In this document: one piece after another, positions 1 to 9,226 of the stretch | How the letters are laid out: every line of letters starts with the position of its first letter | Position numbering within the stretch: the first letter of the stretch is position 1 | Source of the DNA: Terriglobia bacterium | GTDB taxonomy: Bacteria; Acidobacteriota; Terriglobia; Terriglobales; Acidobacteriaceae | DNA: 64,000 bases | Direction: 5' to 3' | NCBI GenBank assembly: GCA_020073385.1 | Contig: JAIQFH010000044.1 | Location: 1-64,000, forward strand | The notes under the pieces: generated by a model | Told to the model about the DNA's origin: nothing | The model's input: the letters and a program-made list of their open reading frames with translations, nothing else | The model's database searches: none | Position numbers and translations under genes: made by a program

Positions 1-2
1 TG

Positions 3-359
3 CGGCGGCGGGGAGAGCTGTTGGAACGCAGCTTCGCGCACGCCTATGAGACCGGAGGGATGCGACGCGTGTACTTGCGAGGACGGGAGAATGTTCTCAA
101 GCGCGTACTGATCCACATGGGCGCACTCAACCTGTCGCTGGTGATGCGGCAGTGGCTGGGAAAAGGCACGCCTCGCGGCTGGCAGGGATTCTCGGCCGAC
201 GCACCACTGACTGGGCTGCAATTTTGGATCGCGATCCTGGGTGCCATTCAGGAAAGCACATCGCTACCGACGCCCAGATCCCCAGACTGTCCTGCGGTTC
301 GCCACTGTGATTCAACCCGCGGCGCAGTGACAAAAACTACTTCCGCCACGGACTGCTAG
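3..359 (+). CDS. Transposase, C-terminal part (IS1182/IS5-like), cut by window edge
   Basis: The reading frame is open from the first bases of the window, so this is the 3' end of a longer gene (118 residues seen). The block RRRGELLERSFAHAYETGG followed by RRVYLRGRENVLKRVLIH and a GTPRGWQG stretch is the characteristic end of DDE transposases of the IS1182/IS5 group. The ERSFAHAYE glutamate is in the position of the last catalytic acid of the DDE triad in that group. The Cys-terminated tail (ATDC) also fits, since many of these proteins end in a short tail closing with Cys. I could not identify the terminal inverted repeat of the element. Whether the gene is intact depends on sequence left of the window. 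Confidence 0.75.
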   Translation, partial: RRRGELLERSFAHAYETGGMRRVYLRGRENVLKRVLIHMGALNLSLVMRQWLGKGTPRGWQGFSADAPLTGLQFWIAILGAIQESTSLPTPRSPDCPAVRHCDSTRGAVTKTTSATDC

Positions 360-391
360 GGGAGGGGCGCACAGCGCTGTGCCCGCTCCCC
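359..391. terminator. GC-rich inverted repeat between convergent genes, possible bidirectional terminator
   Basis: An inverted repeat (GGGGAGGGGCGCACAGC facing GCTGTGCCCGCTCCCC) starts at the transposase stop codon and ends 14 bp before the stop of the convergent cupredoxin gene. There is no clear T-run on either side, so it may be a Rho-independent-like stop or part of the insertion-sequence end. Confidence 0.4.
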
Positions 392-405
392 CGCTCCGGT
401 ACGAC

Positions 406-987
406 TCACTTCGTGAGGGTGAAATCTGCTTTACCCGCACCCGACACTGTCACCGGCTTGGATTGATTCTTGGCACCTTCATGCCAAGCAATCACGGTGT
501 AACTGCCATCCGGCACATCCTTGATCTTGTAATTGCCGCTGTCGTCCGTCTCGGCGAAATACGGCGTTGGACTGACAATCACATATCCCGTCATTTCCGG
601 ATGTACATTGCACAACACCGGCACAACCCCAGCCTTAGCGAACGTGAAAGGACGTTTTTCACCTTTGGGCCAGGTTCCGAGATTGTGCCCCGCTTTCTTG
701 TCACCACTGATCGCGGTCCAAAAAGCGTTGTGTTGCACGGTATCGCTGTTCAGGAACTCCACCGTTGTTCCCTGTTGAATCACCATGATGTGAGGGGAAA
801 ACATGAGTCCCTTTTGGTCCATGACCGGATGGTCCTTGGGAGCCGGAAACGTCTTGCCAGCAATGGCATCGACGTAAACCACCGACTTCCCCTTCATGCC
901 GGTGACTTTGCCTTCGATGTCACCCGCCAGCGCCGCCATGCTCGACGCGACCACCATTGTGATCAACGCGCATGCTCTCAACTTCAT
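406..987 (-). CDS. Secreted cupredoxin (plastocyanin-like) with C-terminal carboxypeptidase-regulatory-like domain
   Basis: A 193-residue exported blue-copper protein, presumably an extracytoplasmic electron carrier. A signal peptide (about 1-21, ending AALA) is followed by a cupredoxin fold with a complete type-1 copper ligand set: His86 (VQHNAFW), then Cys126, His129 and Met132 in CNVHPEM. Residues about 135-193 form a short beta-sandwich of the carboxypeptidase-regulatory type (DSGNYKIKDVPDGSYTVIAW). The ATG at 987 was chosen because AAGGAG lies 7 bases upstream; an upstream GTG at 1005 would put that site inside the coding region. It lies 45 bp downstream of the heme-porin gene on the same strand, so the two probably share a transcript and may exchange electrons. 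The physiological partner is inferred, not shown. Confidence 0.85.
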   Translation of the reverse strand: MKLRACALITMVVASSMAALAGDIEGKVTGMKGKSVVYVDAIAGKTFPAPKDHPVMDQKGLMFSPHIMVIQQGTTVEFLNSDTVQHNAFWTAISGDKKAGHNLGTWPKGEKRPFTFAKAGVVPVLCNVHPEMTGYVIVSPTPYFAETDDSGNYKIKDVPDGSYTVIAWHEGAKNQSKPVTVSGAGKADFTLTK

Positions 988-1032
988 TGTGCTTCTCCTT
1001 TGCACTTCCCATCGATAGATATCCAGCTGTCG

Positions 1033-2385
1033 TTAGAAAAGGAATCGCGCAACCAGATAGACGGTGTTGTTACTACTGGCGTTGCGGCCCGCCGCATCGT
1101 AGTTAATGTTGCCGCCATTGAATCGTGTGTACCCGGTGTATTGCGCGGAGAGTTCCAGGTTCTGCCACGGCCAGTACGCGAAGTTCGCGATATAGCCTGA
1201 GCTTCTGGGATCGCCATTGGCGCTTCCGCTCACATCACCCGATGGATAAAGAAACGGATCGACCGTTCCGTGAGTATCGAACCAGCCGAATGTACCTGAT
1301 GCGCGATTGCCGAAATGGTATTCGGCATTCGCCATCAAAGTATTCAGATGGTGGCTGCCCGCAGAAGCCGCCTCCAGAGCTGCCATTGCGGCGAGGTTCG
1401 AATTCTCACGAATGTAGGTTCCACGCAGCGAAAGCACGTCGGTTCTGAACAACGTACGATCGATCTGCGCGTCCACAGCCCAGTCTGTGAAGTCATCCTC
1501 GAGGCCGGTGATCGCCCCGGGACTGGACCGCATGTGCATACCGTAGGTGCCAAACTCGTATTGCGTTTTCCCCGTGAGCTGCTGCCATGCCACGCGCCAG
1601 TAAGGTGCAAGACCGCGAACGTTAAATCCGAAATCAGTACCCGAGTTCGGTTGTGAAGCCCCGACGTGTTGTGAGCGGTAGAGCGCAGCGTCGAGGTACA
1701 GGTGGTTATTCCACATGGCATATCCGCCGACGCCCGCGACATCTTGTCCCAAGCTCGCGATGATTGGGGCAGCCGTGGGAGTGGGTGCCCAGTCATCGGC
1801 GACCCACGAGTAACCCCATGCTGGCGTGGTGTTCCACAGGTCCTCTATCGTAGGACCGTTGTTGGCATCCAGTCCGAACACCAGTTCCTTGCCACCGAGC
1901 ATGGTCTTATTCGCGTATCGGACATCTGTGTTGTCGATGCCGAAATGATCGTCTTGTACGTCATAAGTGACTTGAACGAAACTGCCAACATGGGTTGTCC
2001 ACCTTCCCGCCAGAAACAAGGACACATCCTGCGGCAACTCAAGACTGCCGTTCTGGGTTCCAGGCACCGGGGACTTCGTCGACGTAAATGAAGTTTCGAA
2101 CATAGCAGAGAGCGGTAGAGAAGCAAGTAGATCGAGCGCCGCGCGCTTCTTTCCCGCATCGGCCGTTACAACTTTTGTCTCATCCGCTCGATCCACATAA
2201 CCCAGCAGCTTGAACCTTCGTCCAGCCGGATTTAGCTCGGGAGGCGTGTAATGGCAACCGCTACAAGGTAAGCCCGTCTGTCGGGCAAAGCTTGGAACAG
2301 CCCTGAGGCTGGGAGGATTCACTGTCGCAAATAGCACAACCATGACAGGAACTACCGCTCCGAATAACACCGTCACTTTTTTCAT
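1033..2385 (-). CDS. Outer-membrane monoheme cytochrome-porin fusion (Cyc2-like)
   Basis: 450 residues. After a signal peptide (about 1-29) comes one heme-binding motif CSGCH (Cys41, Cys44, His45) inside SFARQTGLPCSGCH, with ELNPAGRRFKLLGY just behind it. The rest has alternating aromatic/polar strands typical of a beta-barrel and ends in YLVARFLF, with the terminal Phe that outer-membrane barrels use. This architecture, N-terminal monoheme plug plus barrel, is that of Cyc2-type proteins, which pass electrons across the outer membrane in iron oxidizers. Related single-heme barrels of unknown role also exist, so iron oxidation cannot be claimed. The start is supported by AGAGGAAA 6-7 bases before ATG. 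It is first in an apparent operon with the cupredoxin and is divergent from a diheme cytochrome. Confidence 0.75.
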   Translation of the reverse strand: MKKVTVLFGAVVPVMVVLFATVNPPSLRAVPSFARQTGLPCSGCHYTPPELNPAGRRFKLLGYVDRADETKVVTADAGKKRAALDLLASLPLSAMFETSFTSTKSPVPGTQNGSLELPQDVSLFLAGRWTTHVGSFVQVTYDVQDDHFGIDNTDVRYANKTMLGGKELVFGLDANNGPTIEDLWNTTPAWGYSWVADDWAPTPTAAPIIASLGQDVAGVGGYAMWNNHLYLDAALYRSQHVGASQPNSGTDFGFNVRGLAPYWRVAWQQLTGKTQYEFGTYGMHMRSSPGAITGLEDDFTDWAVDAQIDRTLFRTDVLSLRGTYIRENSNLAAMAALEAASAGSHHLNTLMANAEYHFGNRASGTFGWFDTHGTVDPFLYPSGDVSGSANGDPRSSGYIANFAYWPWQNLELSAQYTGYTRFNGGNINYDAAGRNASSNNTVYLVARFLF

Positions 2386-2535
2386 CTTAGGTTTCCTCTT
2401 GTCTCCTTATTTCTCTATTCCGTCCCGGAATACCGGGAGTCTTGCCTCGCCGTCTAATCAACCTGTCGTGATCTCGACACTTATCCCTGAAAGCGCTTCC
2501 AGCAATTTGGGAGACGGGCCTGGGGAAGAAACCGG

Positions 2536-2552
2536 CTGGCACATCGTGCCAG
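2536..2552. promoter_or_regulatory. 17-bp perfect palindrome, candidate operator
   Basis: CTGGCAC-ATC-GTGCCAG, 7-bp arms with a 3-bp centre, about 150 bp upstream of the porin-cytochrome start codon. The symmetry and position suggest a dimeric regulator site. It contains TGGCAC, but no GC lies at the sigma-54 spacing, so it is not a sigma-54 promoter. Confidence 0.4.
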
Positions 2553-2677
2553 ACGGTCAGGTAGCCTCAAGAAAGCAAGCCGCCCACGCCGCACTCACAC
2601 GGTTTCGGTCAATCTCACTAGTAGTGATTAAGGGGAGAAGACCCGAACACAACAGGAAGGGTCAACGCAGTTATGCC

Positions 2678-2691
2678 ACAAGTTCACTTGT
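2678..2691. promoter_or_regulatory. 14-bp palindrome ACAAGT-TC-ACTTGT
   Basis: A perfect inverted repeat with 6-bp arms. Its right half ACTTGTAA is the same octamer found in the two direct-repeat sites 39-41 bp further on, so all three may be bound by one regulator. Confidence 0.35.
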
Positions 2692-2717
2692 AAGATCAAT
2701 ACGAGAGCGCAGGAAGG

Positions 2718-2773
2718 TTGTAAATAACTTGTAAGATTTGTGGCGTTCCGTGCAAATTGTGAATAACTTGTAA
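2718..2773. repeat. Two 17-bp direct repeats, each made of phased TTGTRA-type hexamers
   Basis: TTGTAAATAACTTGTAA at 2718-2734 and TTGTGAATAACTTGTAA at 2757-2773 differ at one base. Inside each, TTGTAA-like hexamers recur every 11 bp (one helical turn), the layout used by OmpR/PhoB-type response regulators. The two copies are 39 bp apart. No such regulator gene is in the window. Confidence 0.45.
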
Positions 2774-3194
2774 CGTCAGTAGTTGTCTCGCGCAATTATC
2801 GGGCTGTCAGTCTGACTTCCTGTTCGTCCGCTTGCCCATGCTCTCCTAGAAGCAAACCGATAGCGTCACGCCTTCCGCACTACCCGTCCATTCACGGGGT
2901 GCACACAGGCCAACGGAAACTTTCGCGCCCAAGGATGCAGAAAACGTTGAAGCGCGAGCACGGCGCTCAAAACCTGTGCCGATGAGCACAATCGCCACGC
3001 TCACCAATCGTTGTCATGAGAACTCGAAGCGAGTTTACAAGAATTTTACGCCCGGCAAACATCGTCATTGTCGCAGAGCAAGAAGATGAAACTGAAGTGC
3101 GTTAATGTGCACACGGAACGTGTAGGTAGCGCGCAGCGATCCCAGGATTCATCTTCCATAACTCGCGCGCTCCAGCGGGAAAGATTCTCAGGCG

Positions 3195-4535
3195 ATGAAG
3201 AGTTTAGTACTGGTTTGTGTATTGGCAGTCTCTGCGGTGGGTCAGTCAGCTGACACTAAAGCTGTTCAAGTAACACCTGTGGCGGGCGAAAGCTGGCTCA
3301 ATCACCTCCATCGGGCCTTTGAAGAAACCAGCATGGGCAAGACCGGCCGCTTAGGTCCTCCTACTTCCACCGGCGACGAGGGAACAACGGGCTGGCAACT
3401 GCGTCCGGCGGTCGACTCCACCAAACGAACCGTGATCCTGCACGGTGCGGATCTCTATCGGCTGAATTGCCGGGGATGTCACGGCGAATTCGGCCTCGGC
3501 GTGCCTCCAGAAATCAACTCTGTCATCAACCCAACGAGATCAACGTCTACCCAACTCGTTATGGAGCGAATGAAGAATCTGGGCATGGACATGAGCCGGG
3601 CGGACGCGGCACAGCTCGCCAATCAGTCGAAGGCCGCCTTGCTGCAACGACTGCATCAGGGGGGCACGGACATGCCTCCGTTTCCGCACCTGAGCGAACC
3701 CGAGGTCCATGCCATTGTCGCCTATCTCAAGCAGTTGGCTGAGATCCCTGGCGCCGAAAAGCAGCAAGCAGCGGTGGAAGAATCGCGCCTCCGCGTAGGC
3801 GAGCACATCGTGAAGTCCACCTGTCACATCTGCCACAGTGGGGCAGGAGAGAATCCTAATGCGGAGCAGCTCTTCAATGGAGCGATCCCGCCACTCAATA
3901 CTCTGACCACTCGGACAAACCTGCCTGAGTTCGAACGGAAGATCAGAAGCGGTGCGCCGATCATGATGGGAACGCCGCCATCACCCTTTCGAGGCAGAAT
4001 GCCCGTTTTTTATTACTTGAGTGAAGACGAAGTGGCCGATGCCTACATATACCTCAAGCTCTACCCCCCCGAGTCGGGTCCTGATCCGGTAATGCCAGCC
4101 ACTGAACAGAAGCAGGCAGCCAGCAAGGTCGTGCCAGTCGGATTCACTGTCGAATCGACCGCTACTGCCTCACCAAGCAATGCTCGTGACCTGATAATGA
4201 TCGTCTTTCCAATCGCTGCAGAAATATTCGTGGGCCTATTGCTCGCCGGAGGCCTCTGGTTCACATTCCGGGAAATCAGAAGGCTGACAGCGCTAAGCAA
4301 CAGTCGCAAGGTATTAGTGATGGGTGATGGCAGCGTTGCGCAGCATACGCTTGGGTCGGCGTCGAGCAAGGCGCGACTCGGGAGGCACGCACAAATGCCG
4401 TCCACATCCGACGGTAATGCTACTGCCGAAGTGGCGAACCATGATGACGAGCCGGACTTTCACCACGAGGACTATCGCCGCTTCGAGAGTTCCTGGTTGG
4501 CGCGGTGGCTTGAAGGGGAGGACGAAGCGGCCTAA
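3195..4535 (+). CDS. Diheme cytochrome c with C-terminal membrane anchor
   Basis: 446 residues, exported by an N-terminal signal (about 1-16). There are two class-I cytochrome c domains: heme site CRGCH (Cys92, Cys95, His96) with likely distal Met160 (GGTDMPPF), and CHICH (Cys210, Cys213, His214) with likely distal Met269 (RGRMPVFYYLS). Each is followed by the usual closing helix (HAIVAYLKQL; DAYIYLKLY). A single membrane helix at about 333-358 and a charged, His-containing cytoplasmic tail suggest it is tethered to the inner membrane with its hemes in the periplasm. It could relay electrons between the inner membrane and the cupredoxin or outer-membrane heme-porin encoded divergently; this is inferred from position. 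The ribosome-binding site is weak. Confidence 0.82.
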   Translation: MKSLVLVCVLAVSAVGQSADTKAVQVTPVAGESWLNHLHRAFEETSMGKTGRLGPPTSTGDEGTTGWQLRPAVDSTKRTVILHGADLYRLNCRGCHGEFGLGVPPEINSVINPTRSTSTQLVMERMKNLGMDMSRADAAQLANQSKAALLQRLHQGGTDMPPFPHLSEPEVHAIVAYLKQLAEIPGAEKQQAAVEESRLRVGEHIVKSTCHICHSGAGENPNAEQLFNGAIPPLNTLTTRTNLPEFERKIRSGAPIMMGTPPSPFRGRMPVFYYLSEDEVADAYIYLKLYPPESGPDPVMPATEQKQAASKVVPVGFTVESTATASPSNARDLIMIVFPIAAEIFVGLLLAGGLWFTFREIRRLTALSNSRKVLVMGDGSVAQHTLGSASSKARLGRHAQMPSTSDGNATAEVANHDDEPDFHHEDYRRFESSWLARWLEGEDEAA

Positions 4536-4997
4536 GCCGCTGAGATAGTCGGGCCGCATGCAACTCAATGCAGAGGTCCCGTGGCGGCCGAGCAATCCGG
4601 CCTCATGAGTCCAGGCCGTCGAGTGAATGTGTTGTCCGCCGCGATGCAACGGCTCATCATTACTTGCTCGATTGCAGCGCATGCAGGGCCGCATGGCTCT
4701 GTGCGACCGATGGCGGAACATCGCCTTTCAACGTCAACCACAGAATGCCAGTTACAGAGCTGATTGTCCACACGGTCAGGTGCGGTGAGATCCAGACTCT
4801 CAGACAAGCGCGCGGCTGCGGTATTCTGCGGATTCTTTTCACCTGACGCGCACGCGCACCCAGTATTTAAGCAACTTTCGTCGCTCCGACGTCATCTTCA
4901 ACAGGACATCCTCTCGACTTGGCAAGACGCGGCGCGCCGCTCTGGCCTTCAAGTCACTGGACGAACGAAGGCGTGCTGAAGCCCGGTCAAGCTACGA
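4536..4997. other. Intergenic region without a supported gene
   Basis: About 460 bp between the diheme cytochrome and glgX. Several overlapping short frames on both strands exist, but none has a recognisable motif or a ribosome-binding site, and they shadow one another. The glgX promoter must lie here; I see no box clear enough to place it. Confidence 0.5.
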
Positions 4998-7163
4998 ATG
5001 GTCATCCAGACTGAACCCATCGTGTGGCCCGGAAAGCCCTATCCTCTGGGCGCCAACTGGGACGGCGAAGGCGTAAATTTCGCCTTATTCTCTGAACACG
5101 CAGAGGCGGTCGAGCTCTGCTTGTTCGATCAGACAGGCCGCCGCGAATTGCATAGCGTGCGGGTCAAGGAGCAGACCGATCAAGTCTGGCACTGCTACCT
5201 GCCCGAGGCGCGGCCTGGACTCCTTTACGGATACCGCGTCCATGGTCCCTACGATCCGAACAAGGGATACCGATTCAACCCAAACAAACTCCTGCTCGAT
5301 GCGTACGCGAAGCAGATCGTCGGCGACCTTAAGTGGAGCGACTCTCATTTCGGTTACCGCATTGGCAGCAAGAACGCCGATCTTTCCATGGATCGCCGCG
5401 ACAGCGCTCCCGGCATGCTCAAGGCCATGGTCATCGATCCGGCGTTTACCTGGGGAACCGATCGAGCCCCCCGCACTCCTTGGCATAAGAGCATCATCTA
5501 TGAAATGCATGTCCGGGGCTTTACCATTCAGCATCCCAAAGTTCCTGCGTCTTTGCGCGGAACCTACGCGGGACTGGCGACTGCTCCCGTCATCGACCAT
5601 CTACTCAAACTCGGAGTGACAGCTATTGAACTCATGCCCGTGCATGACTTCGTCGATGACCGCCGGCTCATCGAACGAGGACTGCGCAATTACTGGGGAT
5701 ACAACACGATCGGATTCTTCGCTCCGATGTCGCGTTACCTCGCCACCGGTTCGATCAGCGAATTCAAGACCATGGTCAAGACCATGCACTCGGCCGGCAT
5801 CGAAGTCATCCTCGATGTTGTTTACAACCACACTGCCGAGGGCAATCAGCTCGGGCCCACGTTGTCGTTCCGCGGCATCGACAATTCCGTTTACTACCGC
5901 ACCCTGCCGGATAATCCCCGCTATTACATGGACTACACCGGCACTGGTAACACCCTCAACATGCGCCACCCGCGTGTGCTGCAACTCATCATGGACAGCC
6001 TCCGCTACTGGGTGCTGGACATGCACGTCGACGGTTTCCGCTTCGACCTCGCCGCGACCCTGGCGCGCGAGTTGCATGAAGTCGACAAACTCGGCGCATT
6101 CCTAGACATCATTCACCAGGACCCGGTGTTGTCGCAGGTCAAGCTGATCGCCGAGCCCTGGGATCTCGGCGAAGGCGGATATCAGGTGGGCAAGTTTCCG
6201 ATCGGCTGGGCCGAGTGGAACGACCGCTACCGCGATGCCGTGCGTTCCTACTGGAAAGGCGACGGCGGCCAGATCGGAGAGCTTGCGTATCGCATCACCG
6301 GTTCCAGCGATCTCTACGCGCGCAGCGGACGGCGGCCCTATGCCAGCATCAATTTCGTTACTGCCCACGACGGATTCACGCTGCAAGACCTCGTCAGCTA
6401 CAACCAAAAGCACAACGAGGCTAACGGCGAAGACAGTCGCGACGGCACCGACAACAACCGAAGCTGGAACTGCGGCGTGGAGGGGCCAGCAGATGATCCA
6501 GCCGTCAACGCTCTCAGGGCGCGGCAGAAGCGAAACTTTCTCGCGACCCTTCTCTTGTCCCAGGGAGTTCCCATGCTCCTCGCCGGCGACGAACTCGGCC
6601 GCACGCAGCAAGGGAACAACAATGCTTACTGTCAGGACAACGAAATCAGTTGGCTGAATTGGGAGCAGCCTGGCGAGGAAAGAGAACTGGTTGCTTTTGT
6701 TCGAAGACTCATTGCGCTCCGCCAAAACCACCCAGTCTTTAGGCGCCGCAATTTCTTTCAAGGACGCTCCATCAAAGGCGCGGGAATCAAAGACATTCTG
6801 TGGCTTCGTCCCGATGGCCGAGAGATGCCCGATGAGGAGTGGAATCAGGAGCACGCTCGAACTCTTGGTCTTTTTCTTTCCGGTTCCGCAGTGGATGAAA
6901 TCGATGAACGCGGCCAACTCATCATCGATGAAAACTTCGTGCTTCTCATGAATGCGCATCATGAGGAGGTTCCATTTACCTTCCCAACAGCCGCGTCAGG
7001 AATGGTGTGGAGCTGCTTCCTCGATACATCTTTCGACCAGGTGCGCGCTCCCGGTACCGCCCACGAGCCCATGACCGCTTACCCCTTGCAGTCGCGCTCG
7101 CTGGCCTTGCTGGTCGAGCGCAAGCGCGAGCAAGGTCGTCAGAATGGCCCCAATGGAACGTAA
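4998..7163 (+). CDS. glgX: Glycogen debranching enzyme GlgX/TreX (isoamylase type)
   Basis: Hydrolyses alpha-1,6 branch points of glycogen, releasing linear maltodextrins for the two following enzymes. 721 residues, the usual length. An N-terminal early-set beta-sandwich (about 10-110, starting [19 protein letters not shown]) precedes the GH13 barrel. The catalytic residues are visible: nucleophile Asp350 in DGFRFD, acid/base Glu386 in AEPWDLG, and transition-state Asp458 in TAHDGFT. The N-rich [20 protein letters not shown] stretch is typical of GlgX. Its stop codon overlaps the start of treZ by 20 bp, indicating translational coupling. Because it sits with treZ and treY, TreX is the better functional name; the substrate is inferred from context. 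Confidence 0.95.
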   Translation: MVIQTEPIVWPGKPYPLGANWDGEGVNFALFSEHAEAVELCLFDQTGRRELHSVRVKEQTDQVWHCYLPEARPGLLYGYRVHGPYDPNKGYRFNPNKLLLDAYAKQIVGDLKWSDSHFGYRIGSKNADLSMDRRDSAPGMLKAMVIDPAFTWGTDRAPRTPWHKSIIYEMHVRGFTIQHPKVPASLRGTYAGLATAPVIDHLLKLGVTAIELMPVHDFVDDRRLIERGLRNYWGYNTIGFFAPMSRYLATGSISEFKTMVKTMHSAGIEVILDVVYNHTAEGNQLGPTLSFRGIDNSVYYRTLPDNPRYYMDYTGTGNTLNMRHPRVLQLIMDSLRYWVLDMHVDGFRFDLAATLARELHEVDKLGAFLDIIHQDPVLSQVKLIAEPWDLGEGGYQVGKFPIGWAEWNDRYRDAVRSYWKGDGGQIGELAYRITGSSDLYARSGRRPYASINFVTAHDGFTLQDLVSYNQKHNEANGEDSRDGTDNNRSWNCGVEGPADDPAVNALRARQKRNFLATLLLSQGVPMLLAGDELGRTQQGNNNAYCQDNEISWLNWEQPGEERELVAFVRRLIALRQNHPVFRRRNFFQGRSIKGAGIKDILWLRPDGREMPDEEWNQEHARTLGLFLSGSAVDEIDERGQLIIDENFVLLMNAHHEEVPFTFPTAASGMVWSCFLDTSFDQVRAPGTAHEPMTAYPLQSRSLALLVERKREQGRQNGPNGT

Positions 7164-8985
7164 GCACTCCATGCCGTTCGGAGCAGAATTACTGTCCGAC
7201 GGAAAGGTCCGTTTTCGTTTGTGGGCTCCCAACGCAAAGCGGGTCACACTCTGTCTCGAGAATGGCAGGCAAGGAGCTTACCCTCTGCTCCCCCTGGACA
7301 ACGGATGGTTTGAAAGGATCTCTCCCGAAGCAACGGCCGGCTCGCTCTATCGCTTTAAAATTGACGACAAAATTGAAGTACCCGATCCCGCTTCGAGATT
7401 TCAGCCTCACGATGTTCATGGTCCCAGCGAAGTAGTGGACTCGACCGTGTTTCAGTGGAGCGACGAACGCTGGCGAGGCCGTCGCTGGGAAGAAGCTGTC
7501 ATCTACGAAATGCACGTCGGGGCCTTCACCCCGGAAGGAACATTCCGAGGTGTAGAGCAGAAACTCGACTATCTTTGCTCCCTAGGGGTCACGGCCGTGG
7601 AACTGATGCCTGTCGCCGATTTTCCCGGCACGCGGAATTGGGGATACGACGGCGTCTTGCTGTTTGCGCCCGACAGTTCTTACGGCCGTCCCGAAGACCT
7701 CAAGCAACTCGTGCAGGCCGCCCACGCTAAAGGACTGATGATGCTTCTTGACGTCGTGTATAACCACTTCGGTCCCGAGGGAAACTACCTGCACCAGTAC
7801 GCGCCGCAATTCTTCACCAACCGTCACCACACGCCCTGGGGAGACGCTATCAACTTTGATGGGCCTGAAAGCCGGGTCGTACGGGATTTCTTCATCCACA
7901 ATGCGCTCTACTGGCTTGAAGAATATAACTTCGATGGCCTGCGCCTCGACGCCGTGCATGCGATCGTCGATGAGTCGAGTCCGGATATCCTCACCGAGTT
8001 GGCACAAACTGTACGGGAACGATTCGGCTCAGAAAGATTCGTCCACCTCATCGTCGAGAATGGCGACAACACCGCGCGCTACTTAAATCGTGACCAGGCA
8101 GGCGGCGTTCGATTGTATGACGCACAGTGGAACGACGATATCCACCACTGCCTGCACGTACTGCTGACGGGCGAAACCGACGGGTACTACGCCGACTATG
8201 CTCCCGATCCAATGCGGTACCTTTGCCGTTGTCTGCGGGAAGGCTTCGCTTATCAGGGCGACTACTCCGAGTATCATGGCAAAAATCGCGGCGAAGCTAG
8301 CAGCCACTTGCCTCCATCCGCCTTCATTTCCTTCCTGCAGAATCACGATCAGGTCGGAAATCGCGCCTTCGGCGAACGAATCGCCCAACTCGCCGATCCG
8401 CGCGCCCTGAAGGCGATTGTTGAGATTCTCTTCCTCGCTCCGCCTCCTCCATTGATATTTATGGGCGAAGAGTTTGGCGCTGCCTCGCCTTTTCTTTTCT
8501 TCTGTGATTTTCACGGAGAATTGGCCGCTGCCGTCACCAACGGAAGAAGAAGCGAGTTCGCGCGATTTACCAAGTTCAACTCCCCCGAGGAGCGCGAGTC
8601 TATCCCTGATCCCAATGCCGAGTGCACCTACTTACGATCCAAGTTGAACTGGGATAGCTTGCAGGATAAGGTTCACGCCGACTGGCTCAATCTGTACCGT
8701 GAATTACTTTCAGTCCGACAAAGCAAAGTCGCCCCACATCTTGGAAGATCATGCGTGACCCGATGCGACGTGTCTCAAGGCAGGGAGCGCAAGCTCTCAG
8801 TCGATTGGATCTTTGCAGACGGAGCACATTTGGAACTTCGCGCGAACCTCGGCGGCAAAGCAGTGTCGATGACGGAAGAGCAACGAACACCGCCGTTTTA
8901 TGCCAGCACACCGGAAGCGGCCACGGCGTTTGAGAATGGCTCCCTGCCGCCCTGGTCGGTGGTCTGGTTAGAACTTATCTCGTAA
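7144..8985 (+). CDS. treZ: Malto-oligosyltrehalose trehalohydrolase TreZ
   Basis: Cleaves trehalose off the end of maltooligosyl-trehalose made by TreY. 613 residues: a beta-sandwich (about 12-100) followed by a GH13 barrel with nucleophile Asp269 ([10 protein letters not shown]), acid/base Glu305 (LIVENGDN) and Asp402 ([13 protein letters not shown]). The last motif, and the [13 protein letters not shown] entry at about 122, are typical of TreZ rather than of glycogen branching enzyme. The start at 7144 overlaps glgX; ATGs at 7153 and 7171 are also possible, and the family often begins close to PFGAEL (residue 11). Translation is probably coupled to glgX. Confidence 0.93.
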   Translation: MAPMERKHSMPFGAELLSDGKVRFRLWAPNAKRVTLCLENGRQGAYPLLPLDNGWFERISPEATAGSLYRFKIDDKIEVPDPASRFQPHDVHGPSEVVDSTVFQWSDERWRGRRWEEAVIYEMHVGAFTPEGTFRGVEQKLDYLCSLGVTAVELMPVADFPGTRNWGYDGVLLFAPDSSYGRPEDLKQLVQAAHAKGLMMLLDVVYNHFGPEGNYLHQYAPQFFTNRHHTPWGDAINFDGPESRVVRDFFIHNALYWLEEYNFDGLRLDAVHAIVDESSPDILTELAQTVRERFGSERFVHLIVENGDNTARYLNRDQAGGVRLYDAQWNDDIHHCLHVLLTGETDGYYADYAPDPMRYLCRCLREGFAYQGDYSEYHGKNRGEASSHLPPSAFISFLQNHDQVGNRAFGERIAQLADPRALKAIVEILFLAPPPPLIFMGEEFGAASPFLFFCDFHGELAAAVTNGRRSEFARFTKFNSPEERESIPDPNAECTYLRSKLNWDSLQDKVHADWLNLYRELLSVRQSKVAPHLGRSCVTRCDVSQGRERKLSVDWIFADGAHLELRANLGGKAVSMTEEQRTPPFYASTPEAATAFENGSLPPWSVVWLELIS

Positions 8986-9226
8986 GCGGTGTTGAAAGGG
9001 CGCGGGTTTAGACGCGCGATCCAATGTCAAAAAGGATGCGCGCTTTCGCCTTGAGGGAAATCTTCGAGAACCAACTTGAGCGGCGTTAACAATGGTCACT
9101 CGATTCCATAAGGCTTTCTCCTCAAAGATCTCCCCAGAACCCTGTATGGAGCCTCCCCCCTGCCGCATATAGCGTAAAGCTGGATTTTTGTACCCCGGTG
9201 TACCTGCGAAAGATATCCCCCAAAGA

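Larger units (their letters stand above)
2386..3194. other. Divergent control region without a convincing gene
   Basis: About 810 bp separate the minus-strand porin-cytochrome gene from the plus-strand diheme cytochrome gene. Short open frames here show no recognisable protein. The region carries a 17-bp palindrome, a 14-bp palindrome and two copies of a 17-bp direct repeat, listed separately. The middle part (2700-2780) is markedly AT-richer than its surroundings. It looks like a complex bidirectional promoter region; no promoter boxes could be assigned with confidence. Confidence 0.6.

Noticed and set aside
379-1200. 273-residue plus-strand frame opposite the cupredoxin and the end of the heme-porin
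   Set aside because: The minus-strand genes carry complete copper and heme motifs; the plus frame has none.
2536-2555. TGGCAC in the heme-porin control region as a sigma-54 promoter
   Set aside because: No GC lies 10 bases after the GG on either strand; the sequence is better seen as a palindrome.
2342-2734. 130-residue frame in the divergent control region
   Set aside because: It begins inside the heme-porin gene on the other strand, has no ribosome-binding site and runs into the operator-like repeats.
4568-4846. Small frames between the diheme cytochrome and glgX
   Set aside because: Several overlap on both strands with no motif or start signal; they cannot be told from chance.
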